Shown here one piece after another: positions 26,656-34,555 of a stretch of DNA of 64,000 nt. Positions within the stretch are counted from its first letter, which is position 1. Every line of letters begins with the position of its first letter. Location of the stretch: positions 22,140 to 86,139 of the forward strand of contig NZXG01000011.1 of assembly GCA_002701845.1 (NCBI GenBank), given 5' to 3'. Both the position numbers and the translations under genes were made by a program. The notes below the pieces were generated by a model. It searched no databases. It was not told the DNA's origin and saw nothing but the letters and a program-made list of their open reading frames with translations. The stretch comes from Pseudomonadales bacterium. GTDB lineage: Bacteria > Pseudomonadota > Gammaproteobacteria > Pseudomonadales > Ketobacteraceae.

Positions 26656-26789
26656 CGCATCTTGTTACGACTGCAATATTGCCCCTGACCTGCCTTTGCG
26701 GGATAGTGAAAGTACGAAAAAAAATAATAAAACTCTATTGATGCAGGAAGATCGGAACCAACAGGAGCGATCCGATCGGGAGATTCGTG

Positions 26790-26966
26790 ATGAGCCAACA
26801 GCGACCCAAAACCACAACCAGCAGCACCCCGACCCAGCAGGCTGAGCCCTCCGCTACCAAGCGCCGGACTGAACGCGCACTGGGACATTTCATGAAAGCC
26901 AAACAGCGCTATGGCCGGGCTCTGGAGAAAGAGCTGAGCCGCTGTTTCGTGCTGGGCTACAATTAG
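26790..26966 (+). CDS. Small basic protein of 58 residues, unknown function
   Basis: Starts at ATG 26790 with GGGAG seven bases upstream and ends at TAG 26964-26966. The translation opens MSQQRPKTTTSSTPTQQAEP, a Thr/Ser/Gln/Pro-rich flexible part, followed by a strongly basic helix with ERALGHFMKAKQRYGRALEK and the end SRCFVLGYN. The ribosome site, the sensible composition and an AT-rich upstream region (26700-26745) support a real gene. Its last four bases overlap the end of the convergent diguanylate cyclase gene. I know no family; nucleic-acid or acidic-protein binding is the only guess the composition allows. Confidence 0.6.
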   Translation: MSQQRPKTTTSSTPTQQAEPSATKRRTERALGHFMKAKQRYGRALEKELSRCFVLGYN

Positions 26967-28888
26967 CGCGGCGCTTCCGCACCCACCACCCGGGTGCAGT
27001 TACGGCCGGCGGATTTGGCCACGTACAACGCCTGATCGGCCACCGCAACCAGGGTTTGGGCCGGTTCGTCTGCCTGCGGCACCCGGGCGGCCGCGCCGAT
27101 ACTGACGGTCACCTGCAGCGACGGGTTTTCCGCCACCAGGGTGGCCTGTTCCACCGCCAGGCGAATGTTCTCGGCCACATGCACTGCGCCTTCAAGATCG
27201 GTTTCCGGCAGCACCACGGCAAATTCCTCACCCCCATAACGGGCCACCGCGTCGGAAGGCCGGGTCAGGGTGGCGGCGATCAGGTGGGCCACCGCTCTCA
27301 GGCACTCGTCCCCCAGCAGATGGCCGTAGCGGTCATTGAAGTCCTTGAAGAAATCAATATCAATCAACAACAAGGCGATGGTGTCCCGGTTCCGTAACGC
27401 CCGTTGCCATTCCGCCTCCAGCCGCTCATTGAAATAGCGGCGGTTGCGAATGCCGGTGAGACCATCCTGCATGGTCAGGGCCTGCAATTGCTGGTTCACG
27501 GTTTCCAGCTCGGCCATGGCCTGCTCCACCTCCCCGGTGCGTTCCGCCACCCGGGCTTCCAGCCGCTCATTGGCGGCCCGCTGCAAATACAGGGCATTGG
27601 CCTGGGCATCCTGAAACGCCTTGCGTTGCGAATTCATGCGGTCCGCCAGGGCAAAAGCAAACAATACCGCTTCCACCACCGCCCCGATCTGCACCAGATA
27701 ATCGCTGGCGCCGGTGCGGGCAAACAGACCGAACTTGGACAGCGCGTAAAAGGTGACCGCCGCCAGAAAAGCGCCCCAGGCAATGACAAAATAGCGGGCC
27801 GGCTGGTAGCCGTTATACCAACGCATCAGGCCCACCACGATGCCCCCCAGACAAATGGGAATCACCATGGCGGCGTTAAGTCGGATCAGCCCGGGGTAGC
27901 CGGCAAAGGGCGCCGCCATTACCAACAGAATGCACAGCCCCGCCAACCCCAGAATCAACTGATCCAGACGCGGGTGGGATCGTTGCAGCTGGAGGAAATG
28001 CCGGGAAAACATCAACGAAAAGAACAAGGTCATGGGAATGATCAGAACCAGGGCGTTTTCTCTCACCCAGGTGAGTTCACTCCATAGATACTGGGCGGTA
28101 AAGCCGTGGATAGTGGCCAGAAACATCAACAGGCTGAGGGAAAACGCCGAGTAGTAAACCATACTGCGATCCTGGAACAGGGTATAGACGAAGAAGTTGT
28201 ACAACCCCATCACCACCAGAATCCCGAACAATGCACCGAAGAATAAAAGCTTTGCCTGATCCCGGTCCTGAAACGCATCGGGTTTCCACAGTGTCAGTGG
28301 AAACTCCAGGGAACCACCGGTGGTCACCCGAAAATACAGAAACTGAGTGGCGCCGGCCGGCACGGTAAAAGGCAACACCAGATTGTGATGAAAGAAAGGC
28401 CGGTCAGCGGCCGGGTTCTGGTCGCCGGTTCTGGCAGTATTGAGAATTTCGCCGCTGGCTGACACCTGGTAAAACAACACTTCGTCCAGCACCGGATTTC
28501 CAATTTCCAGCAGCCGGGCCAGGGGCAGGGCGGCGGAATTGGTCACTCTCAGGCGAAACCAGAAGGTATTGGTGTCGAATCCAAAGCCCAGGGACTGGGG
28601 ACGGTTCTGTACCCACGGAATATCACCGGCCTGCTGGTCCGCCAGCAGGTCCTCCAGCGTGAAGACCCGTTGGCTCTGTTCCACATAGTCCAGATCGGCA
28701 GACAGATTCATATGCTCGCTCATGGACGCCACGTCCACCATCCTGCCGGTATCCACCCCAGCCCAGGCCGGGCCGGGTACCAGCAGCAACAGCCATATCA
28801 GCAGCGGCCCCGGGGGCAAACACCGAATCAAACCGGCAATCTCCCAAAAAAACTTAGGTCGCAATACAGTAAAAACCAAGCTCCGCAA
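26963..28888 (-). CDS. 7TM-DISM diguanylate cyclase
   Basis: A protein of 641 residues if TTG 28888 is used, with AAGG eight bases before it; the frame also allows TTG 28915. After a signal-like segment (PPGPLLIWLLLLVPGPAWA) come a 7TMR-DISMED2 sensory domain (FGFDTNTFWFRLRVTNSA), seven helices, a coiled coil (ERTGEVEQAMAELETVNQQLQALTM) and a GGDEF domain with DGLTGIRNRRYFNERL, DIDFFKDFNDRYGH and GGEEF. RPSD five residues before GGEEF is the inhibitory c-di-GMP site. It should sense an outside ligand, perhaps a carbohydrate-like one as for other DISMED2 proteins, and make c-di-GMP. A PilZ effector gene lies divergently next to it. Confidence 0.92.
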   Translation of the reverse strand: MRSLVFTVLRPKFFWEIAGLIRCLPPGPLLIWLLLLVPGPAWAGVDTGRMVDVASMSEHMNLSADLDYVEQSQRVFTLEDLLADQQAGDIPWVQNRPQSLGFGFDTNTFWFRLRVTNSAALPLARLLEIGNPVLDEVLFYQVSASGEILNTARTGDQNPAADRPFFHHNLVLPFTVPAGATQFLYFRVTTGGSLEFPLTLWKPDAFQDRDQAKLLFFGALFGILVVMGLYNFFVYTLFQDRSMVYYSAFSLSLLMFLATIHGFTAQYLWSELTWVRENALVLIIPMTLFFSLMFSRHFLQLQRSHPRLDQLILGLAGLCILLVMAAPFAGYPGLIRLNAAMVIPICLGGIVVGLMRWYNGYQPARYFVIAWGAFLAAVTFYALSKFGLFARTGASDYLVQIGAVVEAVLFAFALADRMNSQRKAFQDAQANALYLQRAANERLEARVAERTGEVEQAMAELETVNQQLQALTMQDGLTGIRNRRYFNERLEAEWQRALRNRDTIALLLIDIDFFKDFNDRYGHLLGDECLRAVAHLIAATLTRPSDAVARYGGEEFAVVLPETDLEGAVHVAENIRLAVEQATLVAENPSLQVTVSIGAAARVPQADEPAQTLVAVADQALYVAKSAGRNCTRVVGAEAPR

Positions 28889-29017
28889 TGTATACGCCTT
28901 ACCGCCCTCAGGCAAGCCGGAACGGTTAGCGTTTGACCCGGATCAGCGCTCGGGCTATTTTTAAACCAGTCAGGGCCATTCCGCCCCCCGTTAATCCACC
29001 CGCAGGGAGTATGCAGC

Positions 29018-29341
29018 ATGGACGAGAAGCGCAGGGAACCCAGAACTCACCTCATTTACTACCTGCGGGTGTTCGAGCCCGACACCAACAATTTGTTTGG
29101 CCACGTAGTGGACATCTCCCGCCACGGCGTGTTGATCACCAGTGATCGCCCCATGGAAAAGGACGGTCTTTACCGGCTGGAAATTGAAGATGTGTCCAGC
29201 CTGGACGAACTGTCCACCGTGGATGTGGAAGTACAGTGCCGCTGGTGTCAGGGTGACGCCGCCAATCAACTGTACGACGCCGGCTTCCAGATGGTAAACC
29301 CCTCCCCCCGGATGAGCGCCGTTTTAGAAACCTACCAGTGA
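29018..29341 (+). CDS. PilZ-domain c-di-GMP receptor
   Basis: A protein of 107 residues, a single PilZ domain. The c-di-GMP site is complete: RREPR at residues 5-9 (RxxxR) and DISRHG (D/NxSxxG). AGGGAG precedes ATG 29018. Stand-alone PilZ proteins carry c-di-GMP to a partner by protein contact; the partner is not given by the sequence. The divergent neighbour is a 7TM diguanylate cyclase, so signal and receptor may act as a local pair. Confidence 0.9.
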   Translation: MDEKRREPRTHLIYYLRVFEPDTNNLFGHVVDISRHGVLITSDRPMEKDGLYRLEIEDVSSLDELSTVDVEVQCRWCQGDAANQLYDAGFQMVNPSPRMSAVLETYQ

Positions 29342-29712
29342 GCCCCGGGCCGCCCTGTTTTCCAGTGGGGTGGTCCCGTAGTTACCAACAATCCGTCAAG
29401 CGCGGTTGACCATGGCGTCAAAATTCAGTCAGAAAAAAATCCATTGCGGTTTCAATTTCTTATCTCATTGATATTTAAGAAGATAATGTGCTTCAGTTCA
29501 ATTTTTAACCGAACTGTGGCCAACCACGTGGTGATGCCCTTTGGGTGAACTTTTACAGGGTTTATGCACAGAGATATCCACAATTTTTGTGGAAAACCCG
29601 GATTCTTGCAAAGCCCCGATTTTGTGCTATAGCCGTGAGGGGAGGCAGTTTCCCACAGCAATTGGGGACGATCTCAAACCGGGATCAGGGGCTCACTCGC
29701 GCACCAGAGGCT
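29342..29712. other. Intergenic region between PilZ and dinG genes, with DnaA-like boxes
   Basis: 371 bases between convergent genes with no credible ORF. TTATGCACA at 29562-29570 is a perfect TTATNCACA box. ATATCCACA at 29574-29582 and, inverted, TGTGGAAAA at 29588-29596 match eight of nine bases each. Around them the DNA is AT-rich (29440-29520). No terminator with a T-run is obvious on either strand. Confidence 0.5.
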
Positions 29713-31845
29713 TCACTCGCGCACCAAAGGAAAGGGCGGCAGGCTCTGCAGCAACTGACGTCCATAGCGTCGGGTAAGAATACGCCGGTCAAAAATAACA
29801 ATTTCACCCACATCCGTTTCGCTGCGTAATAACCGGCCGACCGCCTGCTTCAGGCGAAGGGCGGCATCCGGTACCGTGATTTCCATAAACGAATTGCGCC
29901 CCTGGGTTTGCAACCATTCCGCCAGGGTGGCATCCACCGGGTCCTCGGGCACGGCAAAGGGCAACCGGGCAATCACTACACAGCGGCAGTATTCCCCCGG
30001 CAGATCCACCCCCTCGGCAAAACTGGCCAGGCCAAACAGCACACTGGATTCGCCGGCATCAATACGGGATTTGTGCAAGCGTACCATCTCCGCTTTGCCC
30101 TGCTGCCCTTGCGCCAGCACCCGGGCACTGAGCGGATCACTCACCCGCTCCAGGACGCCTGCCATCTGTTTACGGGAACTGAACAACACCAGGGTGCCCA
30201 GCTGCCGCTGCCAGCACTGCTCCAAAAACCGGGCCAGTTGCGCGACATGCTGCTCACTGTCGGTGGGATCGCAGGCCAGCTCCGGCACCCTCACCCGGCC
30301 ACAGGCGGCGTAATCGAATGGGCTGGGCACCATGCTGAAATGACTGTCCGCCGGTACCCCGGAGCGAAACTGAAAGCGATCAAAACGGCCCAGGGCAGTG
30401 AGCGTGGCGCTGGTGACCACCGCCGCGAACACCCGGGACCAAAGATGACTGGCCAGCACGTCACTGGCCAGTACCGGACAGGCCGCCAGTTCCACGTCGA
30501 GCCCCTGGGCGCCTTCCGTGAAACTCAGCCAGCGGGCCACCGGTGCGCTGCCGGCGGCGTCACCGGTCTGGTAACGATACCAGACGCTGGCCATGGCTTC
30601 GGCCCGGGCCAACTGGGCCGACAGGATCGGCATCCAGGCCTCGGCATCGGGGCGCGCAATATCCGAGCGTTTGCCTTCCATACCCTCCTGCAGCCAGTCC
30701 ACCACCAGCTGCAACTGCCGCAGCAGTTCCTGCGATGGCGGCAGCAACTGACCGGCCTGCTGGCGCAGGGATTCCGGCACCACCCCCTGCTCGAAGCGAT
30801 GAATCAGACGGGCATGGTCGTGGTCCGTGGCGGGCCGACCTTCGGCCAGCGGCGTCAGGGTCGTCATTAACAGGCCCAGGGTTTCCCCCAGCTCCGCCGC
30901 CAGTGTCTTCACCGCAGTGGCCACGGCAGCCGCCATGCCCTCGGCGGTGGAGGATTCCACCAGTGAATCCAGCATCCGGCCCAGCTCCTGCAGCCAGTTC
31001 TGCGCGCCCCGCACCTGGGTGGCGCAGGAAAAATGATTCAGGGCCTTGTCGGGCAGGTGATGGCCCTCGTCAAACACGTAAATGGTGTCCTCCGGCGCCG
31101 GCAGCACCATACCGCCCCCCATGGCCAGATCCGCCAGCACCAGATCATGATTGGCCACCACCAGGTCGGCCCGGTACAGGTGGTTGCGGGAACGATAAAA
31201 CGGACAATCCTCGTAAAAGCCACAATGCCGGCCGGTGCAACCGCGATGATCATTGGTGACCCGACGCCAGGTGGTATCGGCGATGGCCTCCGGCCAGCTG
31301 TCCCGATCACCGCTCCAGTCACCCTGCTCCACTGCCTGGTCCATCCGGCGGTAAATTTCCGCCTCGTCCTTGTCGACAGCGAACTGCGGATAGTCCTCCC
31401 ACAGCGACAGCGTGCCGCCGTCCTGACCCGGTGTCAGCAGGCGATCCAGTTTACTCAGGCATAAATAACGGCCCCGGCCCTTGGCCAGGGCATAACTGAA
31501 ATCCAGGCCCGCATGGCGCAACACTTCGGGAATATCCTTGTTGATGACCTGGTCCTGCAAGGCTACCGTCGCCGTGGCCAGCACCACTTTTTTACCCAGC
31601 GCTTTCGCGACCGGCATCACCCCCAGCAGATACGCCAGGGTCTTACCGGTGCCGGTACCGGCTTCAATGACAGTAACCTGACCGCCGCCGCTGCGCTTGC
31701 CGTCGGCATCCATGGCCACCGCCGCCAGGCCATTGGCCACCGCGGCAATCATCAAACGTTGACCGTAACGGGGCTTGATACCCTTGCGCTCCAGAAACTG
31801 ACGGTAAGCGGTTTGAATTTCCTGTTTGACGGGGTCGCTTAACAT
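29713..31845 (-). CDS. dinG: ATP-dependent DNA helicase DinG
   Basis: A protein of 710 residues from ATG 31845; the frame opens at GTG 31860, but alignment to other DinG proteins (MLSDPVKQEIQTAYRQFLERKGIKPRYGQRLMIA) supports the ATG. Walker A is EAGTGTGKT at 61-69. The iron-sulfur Cys are in YLCLSKLDRL and CTGRHCGFYEDCPFYRSR, and the Walker B box is FDEGHH. The C-terminal half has VLFGLASFAEGVDLPG and LKQAVGRLLRSETDVG. DinG is a 5'-3' superfamily 2 helicase that removes R-loops and helps replication pass transcription. No LexA box is seen upstream, unlike E. coli dinG. Confidence 0.95.
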   Translation of the reverse strand: MLSDPVKQEIQTAYRQFLERKGIKPRYGQRLMIAAVANGLAAVAMDADGKRSGGGQVTVIEAGTGTGKTLAYLLGVMPVAKALGKKVVLATATVALQDQVINKDIPEVLRHAGLDFSYALAKGRGRYLCLSKLDRLLTPGQDGGTLSLWEDYPQFAVDKDEAEIYRRMDQAVEQGDWSGDRDSWPEAIADTTWRRVTNDHRGCTGRHCGFYEDCPFYRSRNHLYRADLVVANHDLVLADLAMGGGMVLPAPEDTIYVFDEGHHLPDKALNHFSCATQVRGAQNWLQELGRMLDSLVESSTAEGMAAAVATAVKTLAAELGETLGLLMTTLTPLAEGRPATDHDHARLIHRFEQGVVPESLRQQAGQLLPPSQELLRQLQLVVDWLQEGMEGKRSDIARPDAEAWMPILSAQLARAEAMASVWYRYQTGDAAGSAPVARWLSFTEGAQGLDVELAACPVLASDVLASHLWSRVFAAVVTSATLTALGRFDRFQFRSGVPADSHFSMVPSPFDYAACGRVRVPELACDPTDSEQHVAQLARFLEQCWQRQLGTLVLFSSRKQMAGVLERVSDPLSARVLAQGQQGKAEMVRLHKSRIDAGESSVLFGLASFAEGVDLPGEYCRCVVIARLPFAVPEDPVDATLAEWLQTQGRNSFMEITVPDAALRLKQAVGRLLRSETDVGEIVIFDRRILTRRYGRQLLQSLPPFPLVRE

Positions 31846-32197
31846 TGAGTCGGGATTCACCAGTTGCCAGGGAAGGGGGCCCTATTCTACACCAACGAAT
31901 GCCGCTTTCGGGGAACCGACGCCACGTGGGGCCGCTCCACCGGGCACGTTAGGGTGCGAAGGGACCTGCTGGCGGTGGGGTCTCGTATACAGCGCTCCGG
32001 GATTTTTATACTCTGCTCAATCTGAGCTTGCGGTTTGTTTTATTGTGTAAATTTAGATCGTTGTTTATAGACAGAAACTTGCCTACCGGGTAACGGCAAG
32101 GTACCGTATAGGCGTTTAGGCGTTCTGGACCAGGTTCTATACTAAGAAAGGCAACCGCCAGCGCACCATCAAAATAATAATTCTCAGGGAGCCACTC
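31846..32197. other. Intergenic region between divergent dinG and the lipoprotein gene
   Basis: 352 bases. TATACT near 32137 is a plausible -10 for the plus-strand lipoprotein gene, but no good -35 lies 17 bases upstream. The dinG promoter should be in the first 120 bases. No gene or strong repeat is seen. Confidence 0.35.
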
Positions 32198-33250
32198 ATG
32201 CACTTCAGTTTTTCCGGTCGTCTGGCCAAAAAGCTGGCAACGATTGCCGTTGCTTCTGCAATAGTAGTATTAAGCGGTTGTTCCGCCGCAATCTATAAAG
32301 TCGCCGGGGACACCATGACCAACATCGGTGAGGACGTTATAGTGCCATACCTGCTCACCACGGAAGATGCCCAGATTGCCTGCGCCAGTGGCGAAGCACT
32401 GACGCCGTTGATTGCGTCGTTTGCCACCGTGGCCACCCCGCCGGACCAACTGGAGGTTCTGCTGGGACTGGTGGGCGGTGTCTGTGCGGGGCAGCGTGCC
32501 TTCCAGCACGAACTGGACTACATCCGCTTTGCCGGTGAGCAACGCATCACTCAGGCCCAGGATGCCCGCATCCAGTCCAAACGTTGGTTTGCCATTGCCG
32601 CCGCCCGTTATTACGGCAGCTATCAGGCGCTGGTGAGAGCGCTGGGCGAACCCGGCGATGAGTGCCCCATGTTTGATAATGATTTTGAACAACTGGTATG
32701 GATGCTGGGTTCCGTATCCGGATTGCAGGCGGCACTGGCGGATGTGCAGGCCAACATGACGGTGGGTGTTCCCTTCAACGTGGCGCCCAAAGCGGAACGC
32801 GGCATGGCCTGTCTGGACGATCCGGAACACAACAAACAGTGGTGGGGACTGCCCAAAGCCATTCGCGCCGCGCTTTGGACAATTATACCGGGGGTGGCTC
32901 CCAAGGGCGTGGATCCCTGGGAGGAGCTGGCCAAAGCCCGGGAGCTGGGCATGCAGGAAGGTGTGCGTCTGCCTTCGGCGCTGGATGGTCTTGTCGCCTA
33001 CAACGACAACAACACGTCCCGGGTGCGCACCGTCATTCGCCAACATGCAAAATCGATAAATTCCACGGCCCCCAGTCGTGAATACCGTATGATGGACGTG
33101 CTGGCAGCGGATCTGCTGTTGGAAATGTCCGACCGGCTGTGGTCGGAAAACACCGGCCACCGCACCCCCATCGGCGCCTACGGGACATTCTGGGACGATA
33201 AAAAAGCAGAACCCGAACTGGACCAGAACCTGTTGGACGAGCTGCTGTGA
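32198..33250 (+). CDS. Lipoprotein, possible T-type component of a TRAP-like transporter
   Basis: A protein of 350 residues with a lipoprotein signal: ASAIVVLSGCSAA places the acylated Cys near residue 28. The mature protein is almost entirely helical (IASFATVATPPDQLEVLLGLVGGVCAGQRAFQ, RWFAIAAARYYGSYQALVRAL), with paired Cys. Position is the main clue: binding protein and fused permease genes follow on the same strand. Treponema and many proteobacteria have a helical lipoprotein (TatT) that works with TRAP binding proteins; the size, lipobox and opening IYKVAGDTMTNIGEDVI are compatible with a distant TatT-like role, but similarity is not proven. A stem-loop overlaps the stop codon. Confidence 0.7.
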   Translation: MHFSFSGRLAKKLATIAVASAIVVLSGCSAAIYKVAGDTMTNIGEDVIVPYLLTTEDAQIACASGEALTPLIASFATVATPPDQLEVLLGLVGGVCAGQRAFQHELDYIRFAGEQRITQAQDARIQSKRWFAIAAARYYGSYQALVRALGEPGDECPMFDNDFEQLVWMLGSVSGLQAALADVQANMTVGVPFNVAPKAERGMACLDDPEHNKQWWGLPKAIRAALWTIIPGVAPKGVDPWEELAKARELGMQEGVRLPSALDGLVAYNDNNTSRVRTVIRQHAKSINSTAPSREYRMMDVLAADLLLEMSDRLWSENTGHRTPIGAYGTFWDDKKAEPELDQNLLDELL

Positions 33251-33268
33251 TCCCACTCCCGGGATCAC
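33247..33268 (+). terminator. Stem-loop covering the lipoprotein stop codon
   Basis: GTGATCCC and GGGATCAC flank ACTCCC, a perfect eight-base stem containing the TGA at 33248-33250. There is no T-run, so it is more likely to tune or protect mRNA between the lipoprotein and binding-protein genes than to end transcription. Confidence 0.5.
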
Positions 33269-33322
33269 CTGCGGATTTGTGATGTCAAACCAATTACAAC
33301 AATTGTATTTCCGGATGAAGCT

Positions 33323-34345
33323 ATGAAAAAACTGATGCGATCTTGCTTAAGCCCCGTTATCGCCGGCATCCTGTTGCTGGCCAGTAACGCCGCCGTCTCC
33401 GCCGACCTGATCAAGCGCACCCTCTGTGTATGGGATATTGTCGGCAAGTCAGGCCCCATTGCCACCCAGATGGAAGACTATCGACTGGAAGCGATTAAAT
33501 GGGGTATTGATTTTGAGATGAAAGTCTACACCGACGAGAAAATCGCAGCGGAGGATCTGAAATCCGGCGCCTGTGACGTCGCGGAAATCACCGGCCTGCG
33601 GGCCCGGGAATTCAATTCCTTTACTGGCACGCTGGATTCCATCGGCGCCATCCCCACCGAAGAACATATGCGCACCGTGTTGCAGTATCTGGCAGACCCC
33701 AAGCTGGCCAAGCTGATGACTCAGGGCGACTACGAAGTGGTGGGTATTCTGCCCGGTGGCGCGGCCTACCTGTTTACCAATGACCGCTCCATTGACACCG
33801 TGGGCGAGCTGGCCGGTAAAAAGTTTGCCGCCATGGACTTCGATAAGGCCCAGGCCATTATGATTGAGTCGGTGGGGGCATCGCCGGTTTCCGTGTCCCT
33901 CACCAATTTCGGCTCCATGTTCAACAACGGCAGTGTCGATATCATCGGCGCTCCCGCCGTGGCGTATGAAGCCTTGGAACTTTATAAAGGCCTGGGTGAC
34001 GACGGCGCGGTGGTGAATTTCGACATCATCCAGATCACTTTTCAGCTGGTGGCCCGCCACGACCGGTTCCCGGAAAACTTCGGGCAACAGTCCCGACAAT
34101 TTGCCTGGAGTCAGTACGATCGTGCCATGGAAGTGGTGAACAAGGCAGAAGCCAGTATCAAGGACAGCTATTGGCTGGATCTGCCGGAGAAAGACAAGGA
34201 AGGCTATATGGAAATGTTCCGCCAGTCCCGACTGACATTGCGGGACCGCGGACTCTACGACGGGAAAATGCTGTCTTTCCTGAGCAAGGTCCGCTGCCAG
34301 AAAGACCCGTCACTGGCGGAATGCACTGCCAAAGACCGCGAGTAA
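33323..34345 (+). CDS. Periplasmic solute-binding protein, DUF6091 / DctP-like
   Basis: A protein of 340 residues with a signal peptide (MKKLMRSCLSPVIAGILLLASNAAVSA). The mature part begins LIKRTLCVWDIVGKSGPIATQMEDYRLEAIKWGIDFEMKVYTDEKIAAEDLKSG and later has GELAGKKFAAMDFDKAQAIMIESVGASPV and MFNNGSVDIIGAPAVAYEALELYKGLGDDG, the bilobed pattern of TRAP-type DctP proteins, in the subgroup called putative solute-binding protein (DUF6091). Two Cys near the C-terminus (VRCQKDPSLAEC) may form a disulfide. The family ligand is unknown; TRAP systems usually carry carboxylates. A terminator follows, and the permease gene has its own promoter. Confidence 0.88.
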   Translation: MKKLMRSCLSPVIAGILLLASNAAVSADLIKRTLCVWDIVGKSGPIATQMEDYRLEAIKWGIDFEMKVYTDEKIAAEDLKSGACDVAEITGLRAREFNSFTGTLDSIGAIPTEEHMRTVLQYLADPKLAKLMTQGDYEVVGILPGGAAYLFTNDRSIDTVGELAGKKFAAMDFDKAQAIMIESVGASPVSVSLTNFGSMFNNGSVDIIGAPAVAYEALELYKGLGDDGAVVNFDIIQITFQLVARHDRFPENFGQQSRQFAWSQYDRAMEVVNKAEASIKDSYWLDLPEKDKEGYMEMFRQSRLTLRDRGLYDGKMLSFLSKVRCQKDPSLAECTAKDRE

Positions 34346-34369
34346 GCACTTGTTGCTGAATATCAGGCA

Positions 34370-34401
34370 GGCCCCCGGCGTACCGGCGGCCTACTTTTTT
34401 T
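34370..34401 (+). terminator. Intrinsic terminator after the binding-protein gene
   Basis: GGCCCCCGG and CCGGCGGCC (one mismatch) flank CGTA and are followed by TACTTTTTTT. It should separate the binding protein from the permease transcript. Confidence 0.75.
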
Positions 34402-34461
34402 GGTCGACTGCCCGGTCAACGGGATCGCCCGGTTTTAATGCGCATTAATTGGCCATTGCGG

Positions 34462-34483
34462 AACTGTGATCTGTGGCACAGTT
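34462..34483. promoter_or_regulatory. Crp/Vfr-type operator upstream of the permease gene
   Basis: AACTGTG and CACAGTT are a perfect inverted repeat with an eight-base spacer, 22 bases in all, containing TGTGA-N6-GCACA against the Crp consensus TGTGA-N6-TCACA. It ends 13 bases before a TATAAT box, where a Crp-type activator could touch RNA polymerase. Confidence 0.55.
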
Positions 34484-34496
34484 TATTTCACCCCCG

Positions 34497-34502
34497 TATA
34501 AT
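34497..34502 (+). promoter_or_regulatory. -10 box TATAAT of the permease promoter
   Basis: A consensus TATAAT lies 54 bases before the permease ATG. At 16-17 bases upstream there is only GGCACA/TGGCAC, a poor -35, as expected for an activator-dependent promoter. Confidence 0.5.
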
Positions 34503-34555
34503 TCGTGACCCTGTGAGTGTCGCTGCGGTGTCATAACAAACAAAAGTGGTGAGAA

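Noticed and set aside
29574..29596. Facing TCCACA/TGTGGA pair read as a terminator
   Set aside because: The stem has only six pairs with an AT loop and no T-run after it; the match to DnaA boxes is better.
34474..34490. TGGCAC motif suggesting a sigma-54 promoter upstream of the permease
   Set aside because: The -12 element TTGCW is absent at the required spacing; the bases are better explained by the Crp-type palindrome and TATAAT.
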